A DNA stretch of 29,385 nucleotides from the NCBI GenBank assembly GCA_964644675.1, contig CAZXWK010000031.1, forward strand, positions 1 to 29,385. The letters run 5' to 3'. The notes under the pieces are model-generated. The model did not search any database. It was not told the origin of the DNA and was given only the letters and a program-made list of their open reading frames with translations. Source of the DNA: CAZXWK01 sp964644675. Its GTDB lineage: Bacteria > Actinomycetota > Coriobacteriia > Anaerosomatales > JAAXUF01. This document shows, piece by piece, positions 14,852-22,469 of the stretch. A program made the position numbers and the translations under genes. Position 1 is the stretch's first letter; each line of letters starts with the position of its first letter.

Positions 14852-15427
14852 CTACGCGCCGACGACCTTCTGGACGAAGAAACGCGCGATGCGGGGGTCG
14901 CCGGTGAGCTCGGGGTGGAACGTCGTCGCCATGAGCCGGCCTTCGCGAGCCGCCACGATGTGGCCGCCGTGCTTGGCGAGCACCTCGACGCCGTCGCCCA
15001 CCGACTCGATCCACGGGGCCCGGATGAACACGCCGCGGTACGCCTCGCCGATGTGCGCGAAGTCGAGGTCGGCCTCAAAAGAGTCCACCTGGCGCCCGTA
15101 GGCGTTGCGGCGCACCTCGATGTCCATGAGTTCCAGCCCGCGCTGGTCGGCGATACCGTCGACGACGCGCTTGGCGATCAGGATCGCGCCCGCGCACGTG
15201 CCCCAGACGGCCATGCCGGCCTCCGCGCGCTCAGCGATCGGCTCGTAGAACCCGTAGCTCGTCATGAGCTTCGAGATCGCCGTCGACTCACCGCCGGGGA
15301 TGACGAGACCGTCGCACTCCTCGAGCTGCTCGGGCAGCCGCACCGCGACCGCGCGGACGTCGAGCGCCTCGAGCGCGTAGATGTGCTCCCGGAACGCTCC
15401 CTGGAGTGCGAGTACGCCGATGCGCAC
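14852..15427 (-). CDS. pdxT: Pyridoxal 5'-phosphate synthase glutaminase subunit PdxT
   Basis: 191 residues. PdxT releases ammonia from glutamine and channels it to PdxS in the 12+12 PLP synthase complex. The class I amidotransferase triad is visible as Cys78 in WGTCAGA and His171 / Glu173 in FHPEL. The oxyanion-region motif IPGGESTAI is at ~43-51. The GTG start abuts the pdxS TAG with no base between, so translation is coupled and subunit output is probably balanced. Confidence 0.97.
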   Translation of the reverse strand: MRIGVLALQGAFREHIYALEALDVRAVAVRLPEQLEECDGLVIPGGESTAISKLMTSYGFYEPIAERAEAGMAVWGTCAGAILIAKRVVDGIADQRGLELMDIEVRRNAYGRQVDSFEADLDFAHIGEAYRGVFIRAPWIESVGDGVEVLAKHGGHIVAAREGRLMATTFHPELTGDPRIARFFVQKVVGA

Positions 15428-16324
15428 CTACCAGCCACGCTCCTGCATGCGCTCGGCCTCGGGGATGTCGGAGATGTTGATGCCGACCATGGCCTCGCCC
15501 AGGTCGCGGGAGACGCGCGCGATGATGTCGGCGTCCTCGTAGTGCGTGGTCGCCTCGACGATGGCCTTCGCGCGCTTCGCCGGATCGCCGCTCTTGAAGA
15601 TGCCGCTGCCGACGAAGACGCCGTCGCAGCCCAGCTGCATCATGAGCGCCGCGTCGGCCGGCGTCGCAATCCCACCCGCCGAGAAGTTCACGACCGGGAG
15701 CTTGCGATTCTCGGCGACCCACTTGACCAGCTCGTACGGCGCCTGCAGGTCCTTCGCGGCGGTGAAGAGCTGCTCGGGACGCAGGCCGGCGAGCCAGCCG
15801 ATCTCGTCGGTGACGGTGCGCATGTGGCGGACGGCCTCGACGACGTTGCCGGTGCCCGGCTCGCCCTTGGTGCGGACCATCGCAGCACCCTCGGCGATGC
15901 GGCGGAGCGCCTCGCCCAGGTTGCGGCAGCCGCACACGAAGGGGACGGTGAAGTCCCACTTGTTCACGTGATACTCGTCGTCAGCCGGCGTCAGCACCTC
16001 GGACTCGTCGATGTAGTCGACGCCGAGAGACTGCAGCACCTGGGCCTCGACGAAGTGGCCGATGCGGCACTTGGCCATGACCGGGATGGTCACGGAAGCC
16101 ACGATGGACTCGACCATGGTCGGATCCGACATGCGGGCCACGCCGCCAGTCGCGCGGATGTCGGCGGGAACGCGCTCGAGCGCCATGACGGCGACCGCAC
16201 CGGCGTCCTCGGCGATCTTGGCGTGCTCGGGGGTCACGACGTCCATGATGACGCCGCCCTTGAGCATCTCGGCCAGGCCGGTCTTGACCCGCAGGGTCCC
16301 GGTCTCGTTCTGGATCTCAGCCAC
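15428..16324 (-). CDS. pdxS: Pyridoxal 5'-phosphate synthase subunit PdxS
   Basis: 298 residues; builds PLP from ribose 5-phosphate, glyceraldehyde 3-phosphate and ammonia (the DXP-independent route). The TIM-barrel active residues are visible: Asp28 in GGVIMDVV, the Schiff-base Lys85 in VMAKCRIGH, and the second Lys153 in VRTKGEPGTGN. DEYHVNKWDFTVPFVCGCR is a strong signature block. I chose the GTG at 16324, with AAAGGAG nine bases upstream, because it gives the family length; the open frame continues 100 codons upstream without homology. A promoter lies at 16399-16428. Confidence 0.97.
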   Translation of the reverse strand: MAEIQNETGTLRVKTGLAEMLKGGVIMDVVTPEHAKIAEDAGAVAVMALERVPADIRATGGVARMSDPTMVESIVASVTIPVMAKCRIGHFVEAQVLQSLGVDYIDESEVLTPADDEYHVNKWDFTVPFVCGCRNLGEALRRIAEGAAMVRTKGEPGTGNVVEAVRHMRTVTDEIGWLAGLRPEQLFTAAKDLQAPYELVKWVAENRKLPVVNFSAGGIATPADAALMMQLGCDGVFVGSGIFKSGDPAKRAKAIVEATTHYEDADIIARVSRDLGEAMVGINISDIPEAERMQERGW

Positions 16325-16398
16325 GTGCAACGACTCCTTTCGGCGCCACTTCAGGGCGCTCGCGCAACTCGCATGACACAGGCGCGTGTAGGTCTGCG

Positions 16399-16428
16399 AT
16401 TGTACCCGCCGCTTCTCAACGCATACAA
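16399..16428 (-). promoter_or_regulatory. Candidate promoter of pdxS-pdxT
   Basis: Minus strand TTGTAT (16423-16428), 18-bp spacer, TACAAT (16399-16404, five of six to consensus). The predicted leader is about 68 bases. I see no MocR-type operator repeats in it. Confidence 0.5.
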
Positions 16429-16477
16429 CCAGTGCGAAGGTGCGGAATCGCTGCGACCCGCACCATCGGGCTGCTCG

Positions 16478-16504
16478 GCACCCGCCGGCCGCCCGGACGG
16501 GTGC
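16478..16504 (-). terminator. Hairpin at the end of the DUF3048 gene
   Basis: 7-bp perfect stem (GCACCCG / CGGGTGC, 16478-16484 with 16498-16504) with a GC-rich interior, overlapping the last base of the stop codon. No T-tract follows, so terminator function is uncertain. Confidence 0.35.
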
Positions 16505-17550
16505 TACTTCATGGTGATGTTCACGTTGAGCGGGATCACCTGGAACCACGTGTTGCCCGGGGCGAGCTTGATCGGCGAGCCGTCGGTCGCCTTGAAGCGC
16601 GGCGGGTCGGTCCGCTCCGCGCTCCACGTGCCGTCCAGGCGCTGACCGTCACGGAACACCGAGACGCGCCCCTGCCCGCCGAGCGTGATGTCGTAGGTGG
16701 TCGAGCCGACCTTGTCACGGCTCTTGGGCGTGTACTTCGCCCACATCACGACGACGTTCTTCGCGGCGACCTGCTTGCCGGTCTGCGCGTCGAGGTGCTT
16801 GCGGCCGTCGTTGGCGCGCAGGTACTTCTTCGACTTCGCGTCGTAGGTCCACGTGACGTGATTCGCATCCGAGAACGGGATCGCGACGCTCGTGATCGTC
16901 GGGGTCGCAGCCTTGCTCGGCGCGTACTGGAGCTTGGCCGGCGGATCGCTCGTGACCGGCATGCCGCGCTTGGCCGCCTCCACGTAGCCCTTCTTCGTGT
17001 CGAGGAAGAGGTTGTGCGGCGCTCGCGCCGAGGTGGAGCGGTAGTACGGGTAGCTCACGCCGGCGTCTTCGGAGAGGTTGGGCAGCTTCGCCCGCTTGAC
17101 GGCGCCGTTCACCGTCGAGCTCGCGCCCGAGAAGAAGAACAGCGCGTGGTACTGCGGCACCACCCACAGGTCGGAAAGGCGCGCACTGCGGACCGGACCG
17201 ACCGTCTTGGGGACCGTGCTCTGGAAGATGCAGTTGAATCGCGTGATGCCGCCTTCGGTGACCGACTCGTACACCACGTCCGCCGAGCTGATGCCCGTCT
17301 GCGGCCGAGCCTCCGGCGAGTTCTCGATCTTGACCGAGAGCGGACGCTTGATGGTCGAAACGTCGTCGGGAGCGGGCAGGCCCGAGAGCGGCCAGCGCGG
17401 AGGCTCGGGAGGCTTGGGCACGATCCGTTCGGCGTTCGCCACCGGCCACGCCGAGATGACCGCCGCGGGCTTCTCGGACTTGCAGCCGGACGTTGCGAGG
17501 ACGAGCGTGAGTGCGAGCAGTGCCGCTGCGAACGTTCGCGAGCGCGACAT
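16504..17550 (-). CDS. DUF3048 (YerB-like) lipoprotein
   Basis: 348 residues. The N-terminus MSRSRTFAAALLALTLVLATSGCK is a lipoprotein signal ending in a lipobox-like TSGC, so the mature protein should be anchored outside the membrane by its Cys. The body carries the DUF3048 pattern: RPLSVKIENSPEARPQTGIS, ADVVYESVTEGGITRF, VGPVRSARLSDL, and, in the C-terminal domain, DITLGGQGRVSVFRDGQ. The Bacillus member is YerB; the function is unknown. The start is the ATG at 17550 with AAGGAGG about 11 bases upstream; a longer frame exists upstream but crosses the promoter at 17582-17610. The downstream neighbour is pdxS, with an independent promoter. lgt, which would lipidate it, lies nearby. Confidence 0.92.
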   Translation of the reverse strand: MSRSRTFAAALLALTLVLATSGCKSEKPAAVISAWPVANAERIVPKPPEPPRWPLSGLPAPDDVSTIKRPLSVKIENSPEARPQTGISSADVVYESVTEGGITRFNCIFQSTVPKTVGPVRSARLSDLWVVPQYHALFFFSGASSTVNGAVKRAKLPNLSEDAGVSYPYYRSTSARAPHNLFLDTKKGYVEAAKRGMPVTSDPPAKLQYAPSKAATPTITSVAIPFSDANHVTWTYDAKSKKYLRANDGRKHLDAQTGKQVAAKNVVVMWAKYTPKSRDKVGSTTYDITLGGQGRVSVFRDGQRLDGTWSAERTDPPRFKATDGSPIKLAPGNTWFQVIPLNVNITMK

Positions 17551-17581
17551 AGGCGTGACTGCCTCCTTCTGGTCAGCCCGA

Positions 17582-17610
17582 AGGATACGGAACCGCCATG
17601 GACGGGTCAA
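17582..17610 (-). promoter_or_regulatory. Promoter of the DUF3048 lipoprotein gene
   Basis: Minus strand TTGACC (17605-17610), exact 17-bp spacer, TATCCT (17582-17587). This is one of the best sigma-70 type matches in the window. The -10 hexamer is identical to that of ruvCAB. Confidence 0.6.
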
Positions 17611-17623
17611 AAGCCGCGGCGCT

Positions 17624-17638
17624 TGTGACGCGTGTCAC
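17624..17638. promoter_or_regulatory. CRP/FNR-type palindrome between divergent genes
   Basis: TGTGA-N6-TCAC, symmetric as GTGAC-N4-GTCAC. This is the half-site pattern of the CRP/FNR regulator family. The centre lies about 46 bases upstream of the predicted plus-strand start and about 56 upstream of the minus-strand start, so either gene could be controlled. Confidence 0.45.
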
Positions 17639-17642
17639 TGCG

Positions 17643-17671
17643 TTGCCCGCGGTGGGTGCCGCGCGTAGCAT
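17643..17671 (+). promoter_or_regulatory. Candidate promoter of the small cysteine protein gene
   Basis: TTGCCC (17643-17648), 17-bp spacer, TAGCAT (17666-17671). The leader would be only about 14 bases and contain the GAGGAGG ribosome site. Confidence 0.45.
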
Positions 17672-17691
17672 GGACGCCGAGGAGGACTCGC

Positions 17692-17901
17692 ATGCCGTGC
17701 TACCTGTTACACATGATCGAGATGCCCGAGCCGGATCCCTACCGGGACCCCGAGCTCAAGGACCTCGTCGGTGAGTTCCCTCGGCTGTACTGTGCGCGGC
17801 AGACGCCGCCGCGTCCCCTCGCACCCGGCGAGAGCGTCCGCTGTCTCGATCGCGACGCGCCGTGCTGGATGCCCGAAGACGCCCCGCCTCCCGGTCAGTA
17901 G
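17692..17901 (+). CDS. Small four-cysteine protein of unknown function
   Basis: 69 residues starting MPCYLLHMIEMPEPDPYRDPE, with Cys3, Cys34, Cys51 and Cys58 and a proline-rich C-terminus. A GAGGAGG site stands six bases before the ATG, and a promoter candidate lies just upstream, so this is very likely a real gene. No membrane helix or signal is present. Four spaced cysteines could bind a metal, but the spacing matches no zinc ribbon I know. It converges on lgt with an 18-base gap that holds only a 5-bp hairpin (CCGCG/CGCGG, 17902-17916). Function not assignable. Confidence 0.65.
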   Translation: MPCYLLHMIEMPEPDPYRDPELKDLVGEFPRLYCARQTPPRPLAPGESVRCLDRDAPCWMPEDAPPPGQ

Positions 17902-17919
17902 CCGCGTCGAGCGCGGACC

Positions 17920-18741
17920 TCAGCCGGACGAGCGCCCCAGCTCGGGCAGACGCGCGCGGTACGCCCAGACCAGGACCGCTATCCCTGCGACCAGAACCGG
18001 GATGCTGAGCAGCTGCCCCATCGTGACGCCCGCGGCCAGGAAGCCGATCTGCGCGTCGGGCTCGCGGAAGAACTCGACCCCCATGCGGAACACCGCGTAC
18101 CACGTGAGCAGCCAGCCAAAGACCGCTCCCCGCGGCGGAGTCGGACGCCGGGTCGCCACCCACAGCACGATGCAGAGCAGCACGACACCCTCGAGCGCGG
18201 CCTCGTACAGCTGCGACGGATGTCTCGGCGTGGGGCCGGCGGCCGGGAAGACGACCCCCCACGGCACAGACGTCGTTCGGCCCCAGAGCTCCTGGTTCAC
18301 GAAGTTGGCGAGCCGCCCGAAGAACAGGCCGATGGGTGCGGCCGCCGAGCCCAGGTCACACAGCGTCATGAACGGGATCCGCATCGTCTTGGCGACGACT
18401 CCAGCTGCGATGATGATGCCGGCGAGACCGCCGTGGAACGACATCCCCCCGTCCCACAGCGCGAGGATCGCCGCCGGGTGCGAGAAGTAGTAGCCGTTGC
18501 CGTAGAAGAGCACGTAGCCCAACCGGCCCCCCAGCAACACGCCGATGACCGCCGCGAGCAGGATCGTGAGCAGATCGTCCTCGGAGAGCTCGAGCTCCCA
18601 TCGCGTCCTGAGCCAGCGGATGACGAAGTACGCGCACAGGAACGCCGCCAGGTAGGCAAGCCCGTACCAGCGCACAGCAAGCGGCCCGATCCGCAGGGCG
18701 ATCGGGTCGATGGCCGGGTAGGTGATGGCCGCGACCGTCAC
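17920..18741 (-). CDS. lgt: Prolipoprotein diacylglyceryl transferase (Lgt)
   Basis: 273 residues, polytopic. Lgt transfers diacylglycerol from phosphatidylglycerol to the lipobox cysteine of prolipoproteins. The invariant block GGMSFHGGLAG holds the catalytic-region His, the Lgt signature GRLANFVNQELWGR follows, and RHPSQLYEA lies in the second half. About seven hydrophobic segments are visible. The start is GTG at 18741 with GGAGG five bases upstream. lemA lies 37 bases upstream on the same strand, so the two may share a transcript. Confidence 0.97.
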   Translation of the reverse strand: MTVAAITYPAIDPIALRIGPLAVRWYGLAYLAAFLCAYFVIRWLRTRWELELSEDDLLTILLAAVIGVLLGGRLGYVLFYGNGYYFSHPAAILALWDGGMSFHGGLAGIIIAAGVVAKTMRIPFMTLCDLGSAAAPIGLFFGRLANFVNQELWGRTTSVPWGVVFPAAGPTPRHPSQLYEAALEGVVLLCIVLWVATRRPTPPRGAVFGWLLTWYAVFRMGVEFFREPDAQIGFLAAGVTMGQLLSIPVLVAGIAVLVWAYRARLPELGRSSG

Positions 18742-18778
18742 GCGAACCTCCGAATCGGACCGCGAGAGCGCGCGTCGT

Positions 18779-19342
18779 CTAGAACTGGACCGCGGGCGCG
18801 GTGTCTGCGGCCGGCTCGGCCTCGAAGTACTCCCGCGCCGAGAAACCGAACATGCCAGCGAGCATGTTCGCCGGGAACGACTGGATCGCGGTGTTGAAGC
18901 TCATCACGGAGTCGTTGTAGAACTGCCGCGAGTACGCGATCTTGTTCTCGGTGTCCGTGAGCTGCGCCTGCAGGTCGAGGAAGTTCGTGTTCGCCTTGAG
19001 GTCCGGGTAGGCCTCGGCGACGGCGAACAGCGACTTGAGCGCTCCGGACAGCATGTTCTCGGCCTGGGCTTGCGCCTCGACGCCCTGCGCGTTGATCGCG
19101 TTCGCCCGCGCCTGGGTCACGGCCTCGAAGACCCCCGCCTCGTGCGAGGCGTAGCCCTTCACCGTGTTGACCAGGTTCGGGATCAGGTCGTAGCGCCGCT
19201 TGAGCTGGACCTCGATCTGCGCCCAGGCGTTGTCCACCCGGTTGCGCAGGACGATGAGCCGGTTGTACAGGGCGATGACCGCGAGCGCGACCACCACCAG
19301 CAGCACGAACAGGCCGCCCACACAGATGATTGCAGGACCCAT
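18779..19342 (-). CDS. LemA family protein
   Basis: 187 residues. One N-terminal membrane helix (~5-25) is followed by the helical-bundle LemA domain: LRNRVDNAWAQIEVQLKRR, YDLIPNLVNTVKGYASHE and YNDSVMSFNTAIQSFPANML. The function is unknown; the domain is exposed N-out with an antiparallel helical bundle. In many bacteria lemA is adjacent to an HtpX/M48 gene. Here it is instead upstream of lgt, while the only M48-like gene in the window is about 8 kb away in the ruv unit. The ATG at 19342 has GGAGGAGG five bases upstream. Confidence 0.95.
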   Translation of the reverse strand: MGPAIICVGGLFVLLVVVALAVIALYNRLIVLRNRVDNAWAQIEVQLKRRYDLIPNLVNTVKGYASHEAGVFEAVTQARANAINAQGVEAQAQAENMLSGALKSLFAVAEAYPDLKANTNFLDLQAQLTDTENKIAYSRQFYNDSVMSFNTAIQSFPANMLAGMFGFSAREYFEAEPAADTAPAVQF

Positions 19343-19443
19343 TGATTCCTCCTCCCCCGCCGGCGTGCGCCGGGATGGGGCGTTCGGAGCACGTCACTCG
19401 TAGGAAATCCTAGCAGATGCGGAGTCTGTACCCTGCGCGACGA

Positions 19444-19458
19444 CGGCCCGACGGGCCG
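19444..19458 (-). terminator. Short GC hairpin after the zinc-ribbon gene
   Basis: CGGCCCG-A-CGGGCCG, a near-perfect inverted repeat starting 11 bases past the stop codon. The T-tract is absent, so it is only a weak terminator candidate. Confidence 0.3.
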
Positions 19459-19469
19459 GACACCCGACC

Positions 19470-19847
19470 CTAGCGGGCGGCGTCGATCTCGTGCAGGGCG
19501 TCCTCGACGCTCTCGACGTGCGACAGCTGGCGGCGGAAGTACTCGCAGTAGGCGTCCGCCACCGGGTCGTCGATACCTGTCGGCGCCTCGGGGAGGTCTT
19601 CTCCCGAGACGATCTCGACGATGCCGGCGAAAGGACTGCCCGAGCCCTCCGTGTCTTCCGCGAGCGCCTCGATCGCGGCGAGCAGGAAGCTGGGTACGAC
19701 CGCCGAGACGGCGATCTCGGAACCGCAGTGCGGACAGACGAACGTGATGTCGGCGTGTTCGGCGTCGCGCAGGACGACGGTGTCGATGTCCTCGAGCGAG
19801 ACCGTGATCAGCCCATCGATCGGGCAGTTGATCGTGAACTCCATCAT
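19470..19847 (-). CDS. Zinc-ribbon-like protein of unknown function
   Basis: About 125 residues. Cys8 (INCPIDG) and the pair Cys38/Cys41 (FVCPHCGSE) suggest a small metal-binding ribbon near the N-terminus with beta strands between; a fourth ligand is not obvious. The rest is acidic and helical (DAYCEYFRRQLSHVESVEDAL). There is no membrane helix. GTG at 19850, ATG at 19847 and ATG at 19844 are all in frame after AAGGAGG; the middle one has the best spacing (5 bases). A TACAAT -10 candidate lies at 19877-19882. Divergent from azlC. Family not recognised. Confidence 0.7.
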   Translation of the reverse strand: MMEFTINCPIDGLITVSLEDIDTVVLRDAEHADITFVCPHCGSEIAVSAVVPSFLLAAIEALAEDTEGSGSPFAGIVEIVSGEDLPEAPTGIDDPVADAYCEYFRRQLSHVESVEDALHEIDAAR

Positions 19848-19876
19848 CACCGCCTCCTTCGAACGGGCCTACGTCC

Positions 19877-19882
19877 ATTGTA
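19877..19882 (-). promoter_or_regulatory. Candidate -10 of the zinc-ribbon gene
   Basis: Minus strand TACAAT, five of six to consensus, about 30 bases before the start codon. No convincing -35 at the right distance. Confidence 0.35.
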
Positions 19883-19952
19883 CCGCGAACGGCTCGACTC
19901 GCCTCGGCCGTTCAGCTCAATCATCGGCACGCAAGAAGCGCGCCACGAGTGC

Positions 19953-19958
19953 TACCAT
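19953..19958 (+). promoter_or_regulatory. Candidate -10 for leaderless azlC transcript
   Basis: TACCAT ends seven bases before the ATG at 19966. A start at the ATG itself is therefore plausible, which would explain the missing ribosome site. Confidence 0.35.
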
Positions 19959-19965
19959 GCCCTTC

Positions 19966-20724
19966 ATGCCTGAGCCCTCTCATCACCATCCAATCCACTT
20001 CGCCGAGGAACCCCTGGCACTGACCGGCACCCCACGCCATCGCTTCTGGCGGGGGGCCAAGCTCGGGCTCCCCATCTTCCTGGGCTACGTCCCCGTAGGC
20101 ATGGCGTTCGGGATCCTCGCGCGCACGATCGGCTTCACCGTCTTCCAGGCCGTGGCGTGTTCGGCGACCGCGCTCGCCGGCGCCGGGCAGTTCATCGCGC
20201 TGTCGGTACTCGGCAGCGGTGCAAGCGTCGTCGCCGTGCTCGCGGCGACCACCGTCGTGAACCTGCGCTACGTGCTGTTCGCGGCGACGCTCTCCCCCTA
20301 CCTGCACGGCATCCGGCTTCCCATGCAGTCCGCCCTCGGGTTCACCCTGACCGACGAGACGTTCGCGGTGAACGTCGCCGACTCGAGGCAAGGGCTCTCC
20401 ACGCCGGCCTCCATGCTCGGCGTCGGCGTCACGGCGTGGACCGGCTGGGTGCTCGGCACGCTCGTGGGCGCCGTCGGCGCCTCGTGGATCGGCGACCCGA
20501 TGCGCTTCGGGGTCGGCTTCGCCATGCCTGCGATGTTCACGGCGCTCTTCGTCGCGCTCGCAGAGGACTGGCGACACGTCGTGACGGGACTGGTCGCGGC
20601 AGTGATCGTGCTCGCGCTGCCCCTGCTCTCGGCCGTCGGGCTCGGTCTGTCCCCCAGCTGGTACCTCATCATCGCGTCCATGGCGGCCGCCACGATCGGA
20701 TCGGCGGTGTGGCGTGACGAATGA
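19966..20724 (+). CDS. azlC: AzlC-family branched-chain amino acid exporter, large subunit
   Basis: 252 residues, multi-helix. AzlC (YgaZ in E. coli) forms with AzlD a secondary exporter of branched-chain amino acids and analogues. Family motifs are GLPIFLGYVPVGMAFGILA, ATALAGAGQFIAL and VVNLRYVLFAATLSPYL, followed by LTDETFAVN. A His-rich stretch (SHHHPIH) precedes the first helix. ATG codons at 19957 and 19966 are both in frame and neither has a ribosome site. The second fits a leaderless transcript from the TACCAT at 19953-19958. azlD overlaps the end by 11 bases. Confidence 0.93.
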   Translation: MPEPSHHHPIHFAEEPLALTGTPRHRFWRGAKLGLPIFLGYVPVGMAFGILARTIGFTVFQAVACSATALAGAGQFIALSVLGSGASVVAVLAATTVVNLRYVLFAATLSPYLHGIRLPMQSALGFTLTDETFAVNVADSRQGLSTPASMLGVGVTAWTGWVLGTLVGAVGASWIGDPMRFGVGFAMPAMFTALFVALAEDWRHVVTGLVAAVIVLALPLLSAVGLGLSPSWYLIIASMAAATIGSAVWRDE

Positions 20725-21064
20725 CATCTCGTCCCTCACCATCTGGTCCGTGATCGTGGGCATGGCCGTCCTCAACTTCGCCGTCCGATTCGTGCCGCTC
20801 GCCGTCGTCTCCCGGATCGATCTGCCTCGACCCGTCATGCGCTGGCTCTCGTTCGTGCCCATCTCGGTCATGGGCGCGCTCGTCGCGAGCGAAGTGCTGC
20901 GTCCCGGCGGCACCTGGGCCAACCCGCTTACGAGCCCCAGTCTCATCGCCGCGATCATCACTGCGGCGGTGTTCCGCTTCACCAGGAGCTTCCTCGGTGC
21001 GACCGTTGCGGGCATGGCGTCCTTCGTGGTGCTGCAGCGGCTCATCCCGCTCGTCGTCCGCTAG
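20714..21064 (+). CDS. azlD: AzlD-family branched-chain amino acid exporter, small subunit
   Basis: 116 residues with about four hydrophobic helices. AzlD (YgaH) is the small partner needed by AzlC. NFAVRFVPLAVVSRIDLPRPVMRWLSFVP is the usual AzlD beginning, including the Leu/Pro-rich loop before WLSFVP. The start is GTG at 20714, inside the end of azlC (11-base overlap), implying translational coupling; no clear separate ribosome site is seen. Confidence 0.92.
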   Translation: MTNDISSLTIWSVIVGMAVLNFAVRFVPLAVVSRIDLPRPVMRWLSFVPISVMGALVASEVLRPGGTWANPLTSPSLIAAIITAAVFRFTRSFLGATVAGMASFVVLQRLIPLVVR

Positions 21065-21073
21065 CTGCGTCGC

Positions 21074-21102
21074 TTTCCGCGCCCGCGACCGTACGGTAGA
21101 CT
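21074..21102 (+). promoter_or_regulatory. Candidate promoter of the DUF1015 gene
   Basis: TTTCCG (21074-21079), 17-bp spacer, TAGACT (21097-21102), followed by a leader of about 48 bases. The -10 hexamer recurs before queH and the flavoprotein gene. Confidence 0.4.
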
Positions 21103-21156
21103 GGCCACCACCCCTGACGCCGAGCGCGACGACTCGTCGCCCCAAGGAGCCCGAGC

Positions 21157-22455
21157 ATGGCACGCGTCCGTCCTTTCGCCGCGGTCCGCTACCTACGTCC
21201 CGAGGTCGACATCACGCCGGTGACGGCGCCTCCGTACGACGTGATCTCGCCGGACCAGCGCGCCGCCCTGCTCGCGCAGGACGCCCACAACGTCGTGGCG
21301 CTCGAGCTTCCCGACGGCCCGCTCGATCCCGCCGTCCTCGGGAACCGTTACGAGACAGGTGCCGCGACGTGGCGGGCATGGCGCGAGGCAGGCGTCCTCG
21401 GCGCCGACGTCGAGCCCGCGGTCTACGTGCTCGAGCAGCGATTCGAACAGGGCGGAATGCCCGTGCGCAGGCGGGCGTTCATCGTCGAGGTGGGTCTCGA
21501 GCCGTTCGACGCCGGCATCGTGCTCCCCCACGAGCGCACGCTGCCCAAGGCGCTTGGCGACCGGTTCGAGCTCACCAAGAGCACCGCGGCCAACCTCAGC
21601 CAAGTCCTCTCGCTCTACGACGACGCAGCCGGCGAGACCGACGAGATCTTCGAGGTCGTGACGGCGGGCGAGCCGATCGCCACGGCCACCGACTCCGACG
21701 GCGTGCTCAGCGTGGTGTGGGCCTCGACCGATCCCGCGGTGGCCGCGCGCCTCGCGGACGTTATGGCCGAGAAGCCGGTCTTCATCGCAGACGGCCACCA
21801 CCGCTACACCACCGCCCTTGCCTACCGCGACCTGCGGCGCGAGCAGGCAGCCGCCGCCGGCGAGCATCCCGTCGACCCCGCGTACGACTTCGTCATGATG
21901 GCGCTCGTCAACATGGAGGACCCGCAGCTCGTCGTGCTGCCCACGCACCGTGTCGCCGACGTCGACGGCGACTTCGATGCCGCGTCGTTCTACGCCGCAC
22001 TCGACGAGCACTTCATCGTCGAGGATCTCCCCGCGGGCCACCCGTCGGCGGCACTCGAAGGCTACGACCGGCCGGCCTTCCTGGTACGCACGCGCGACGA
22101 CGAGCGCCCCCGCCGAGTCGTGCTGCGTCCGGACACCGATCTCGACACCGTCATCCCCCTCGACAAGTCGAGCGCGTGGAAGCACCTCGACGTCGCCGTA
22201 TTGCAGGAGCTCGTGCTCGACCCGCTCTTCGACATCCACCCCGACCGGCCAGCGACACTCGAGCGTCTCACGTTCGTGAAGAACGCGCACGACGCGCTCG
22301 GCATGGCCGAGGACCACGACGCGGTGTTCATCCTGCGCCCGACGCGCATGGACCAGCTGCGCCAGGTGGCGACGAGCGGCGAGACGATGCCCCAGAAGAG
22401 TACGTACTTCTTCCCCAAGCTGCTCTCGGGCCTGCTCTTCCGCGACGCCGAGTAG
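21157..22455 (+). CDS. DUF1015 family protein
   Basis: 432 residues, the family length. The N-terminus MARVRPFAAVRYLRP and TPVTAPPYDVISPDQRAAL are typical. The central block FIADGHHRYTTALAYR is the strongest signature; its DGHHR pattern resembles the DGxHR-type motif of the ParB/Srx fold that also includes free-serine kinases, so a nucleotide-dependent enzyme is possible. VIPLDKSSAWKHLDVAVLQ and TYFFPKLLSGLLFR near the end are also family blocks. It has no signal or membrane helix. The ATG follows AAGGAG by seven bases. It converges with the glycosylase gene (14-base gap). The biochemical role is not established from this sequence. Confidence 0.93.
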   Translation: MARVRPFAAVRYLRPEVDITPVTAPPYDVISPDQRAALLAQDAHNVVALELPDGPLDPAVLGNRYETGAATWRAWREAGVLGADVEPAVYVLEQRFEQGGMPVRRRAFIVEVGLEPFDAGIVLPHERTLPKALGDRFELTKSTAANLSQVLSLYDDAAGETDEIFEVVTAGEPIATATDSDGVLSVVWASTDPAVAARLADVMAEKPVFIADGHHRYTTALAYRDLRREQAAAAGEHPVDPAYDFVMMALVNMEDPQLVVLPTHRVADVDGDFDAASFYAALDEHFIVEDLPAGHPSAALEGYDRPAFLVRTRDDERPRRVVLRPDTDLDTVIPLDKSSAWKHLDVAVLQELVLDPLFDIHPDRPATLERLTFVKNAHDALGMAEDHDAVFILRPTRMDQLRQVATSGETMPQKSTYFFPKLLSGLLFRDAE

Positions 22456-22469
22456 ACCGCACCGGCGCT

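Noticed and set aside
14915..16645. Long plus-strand frame across pdxT and pdxS
   Set aside because: Antisense shadow of two certain genes; Arg/Asp/His-rich translation.
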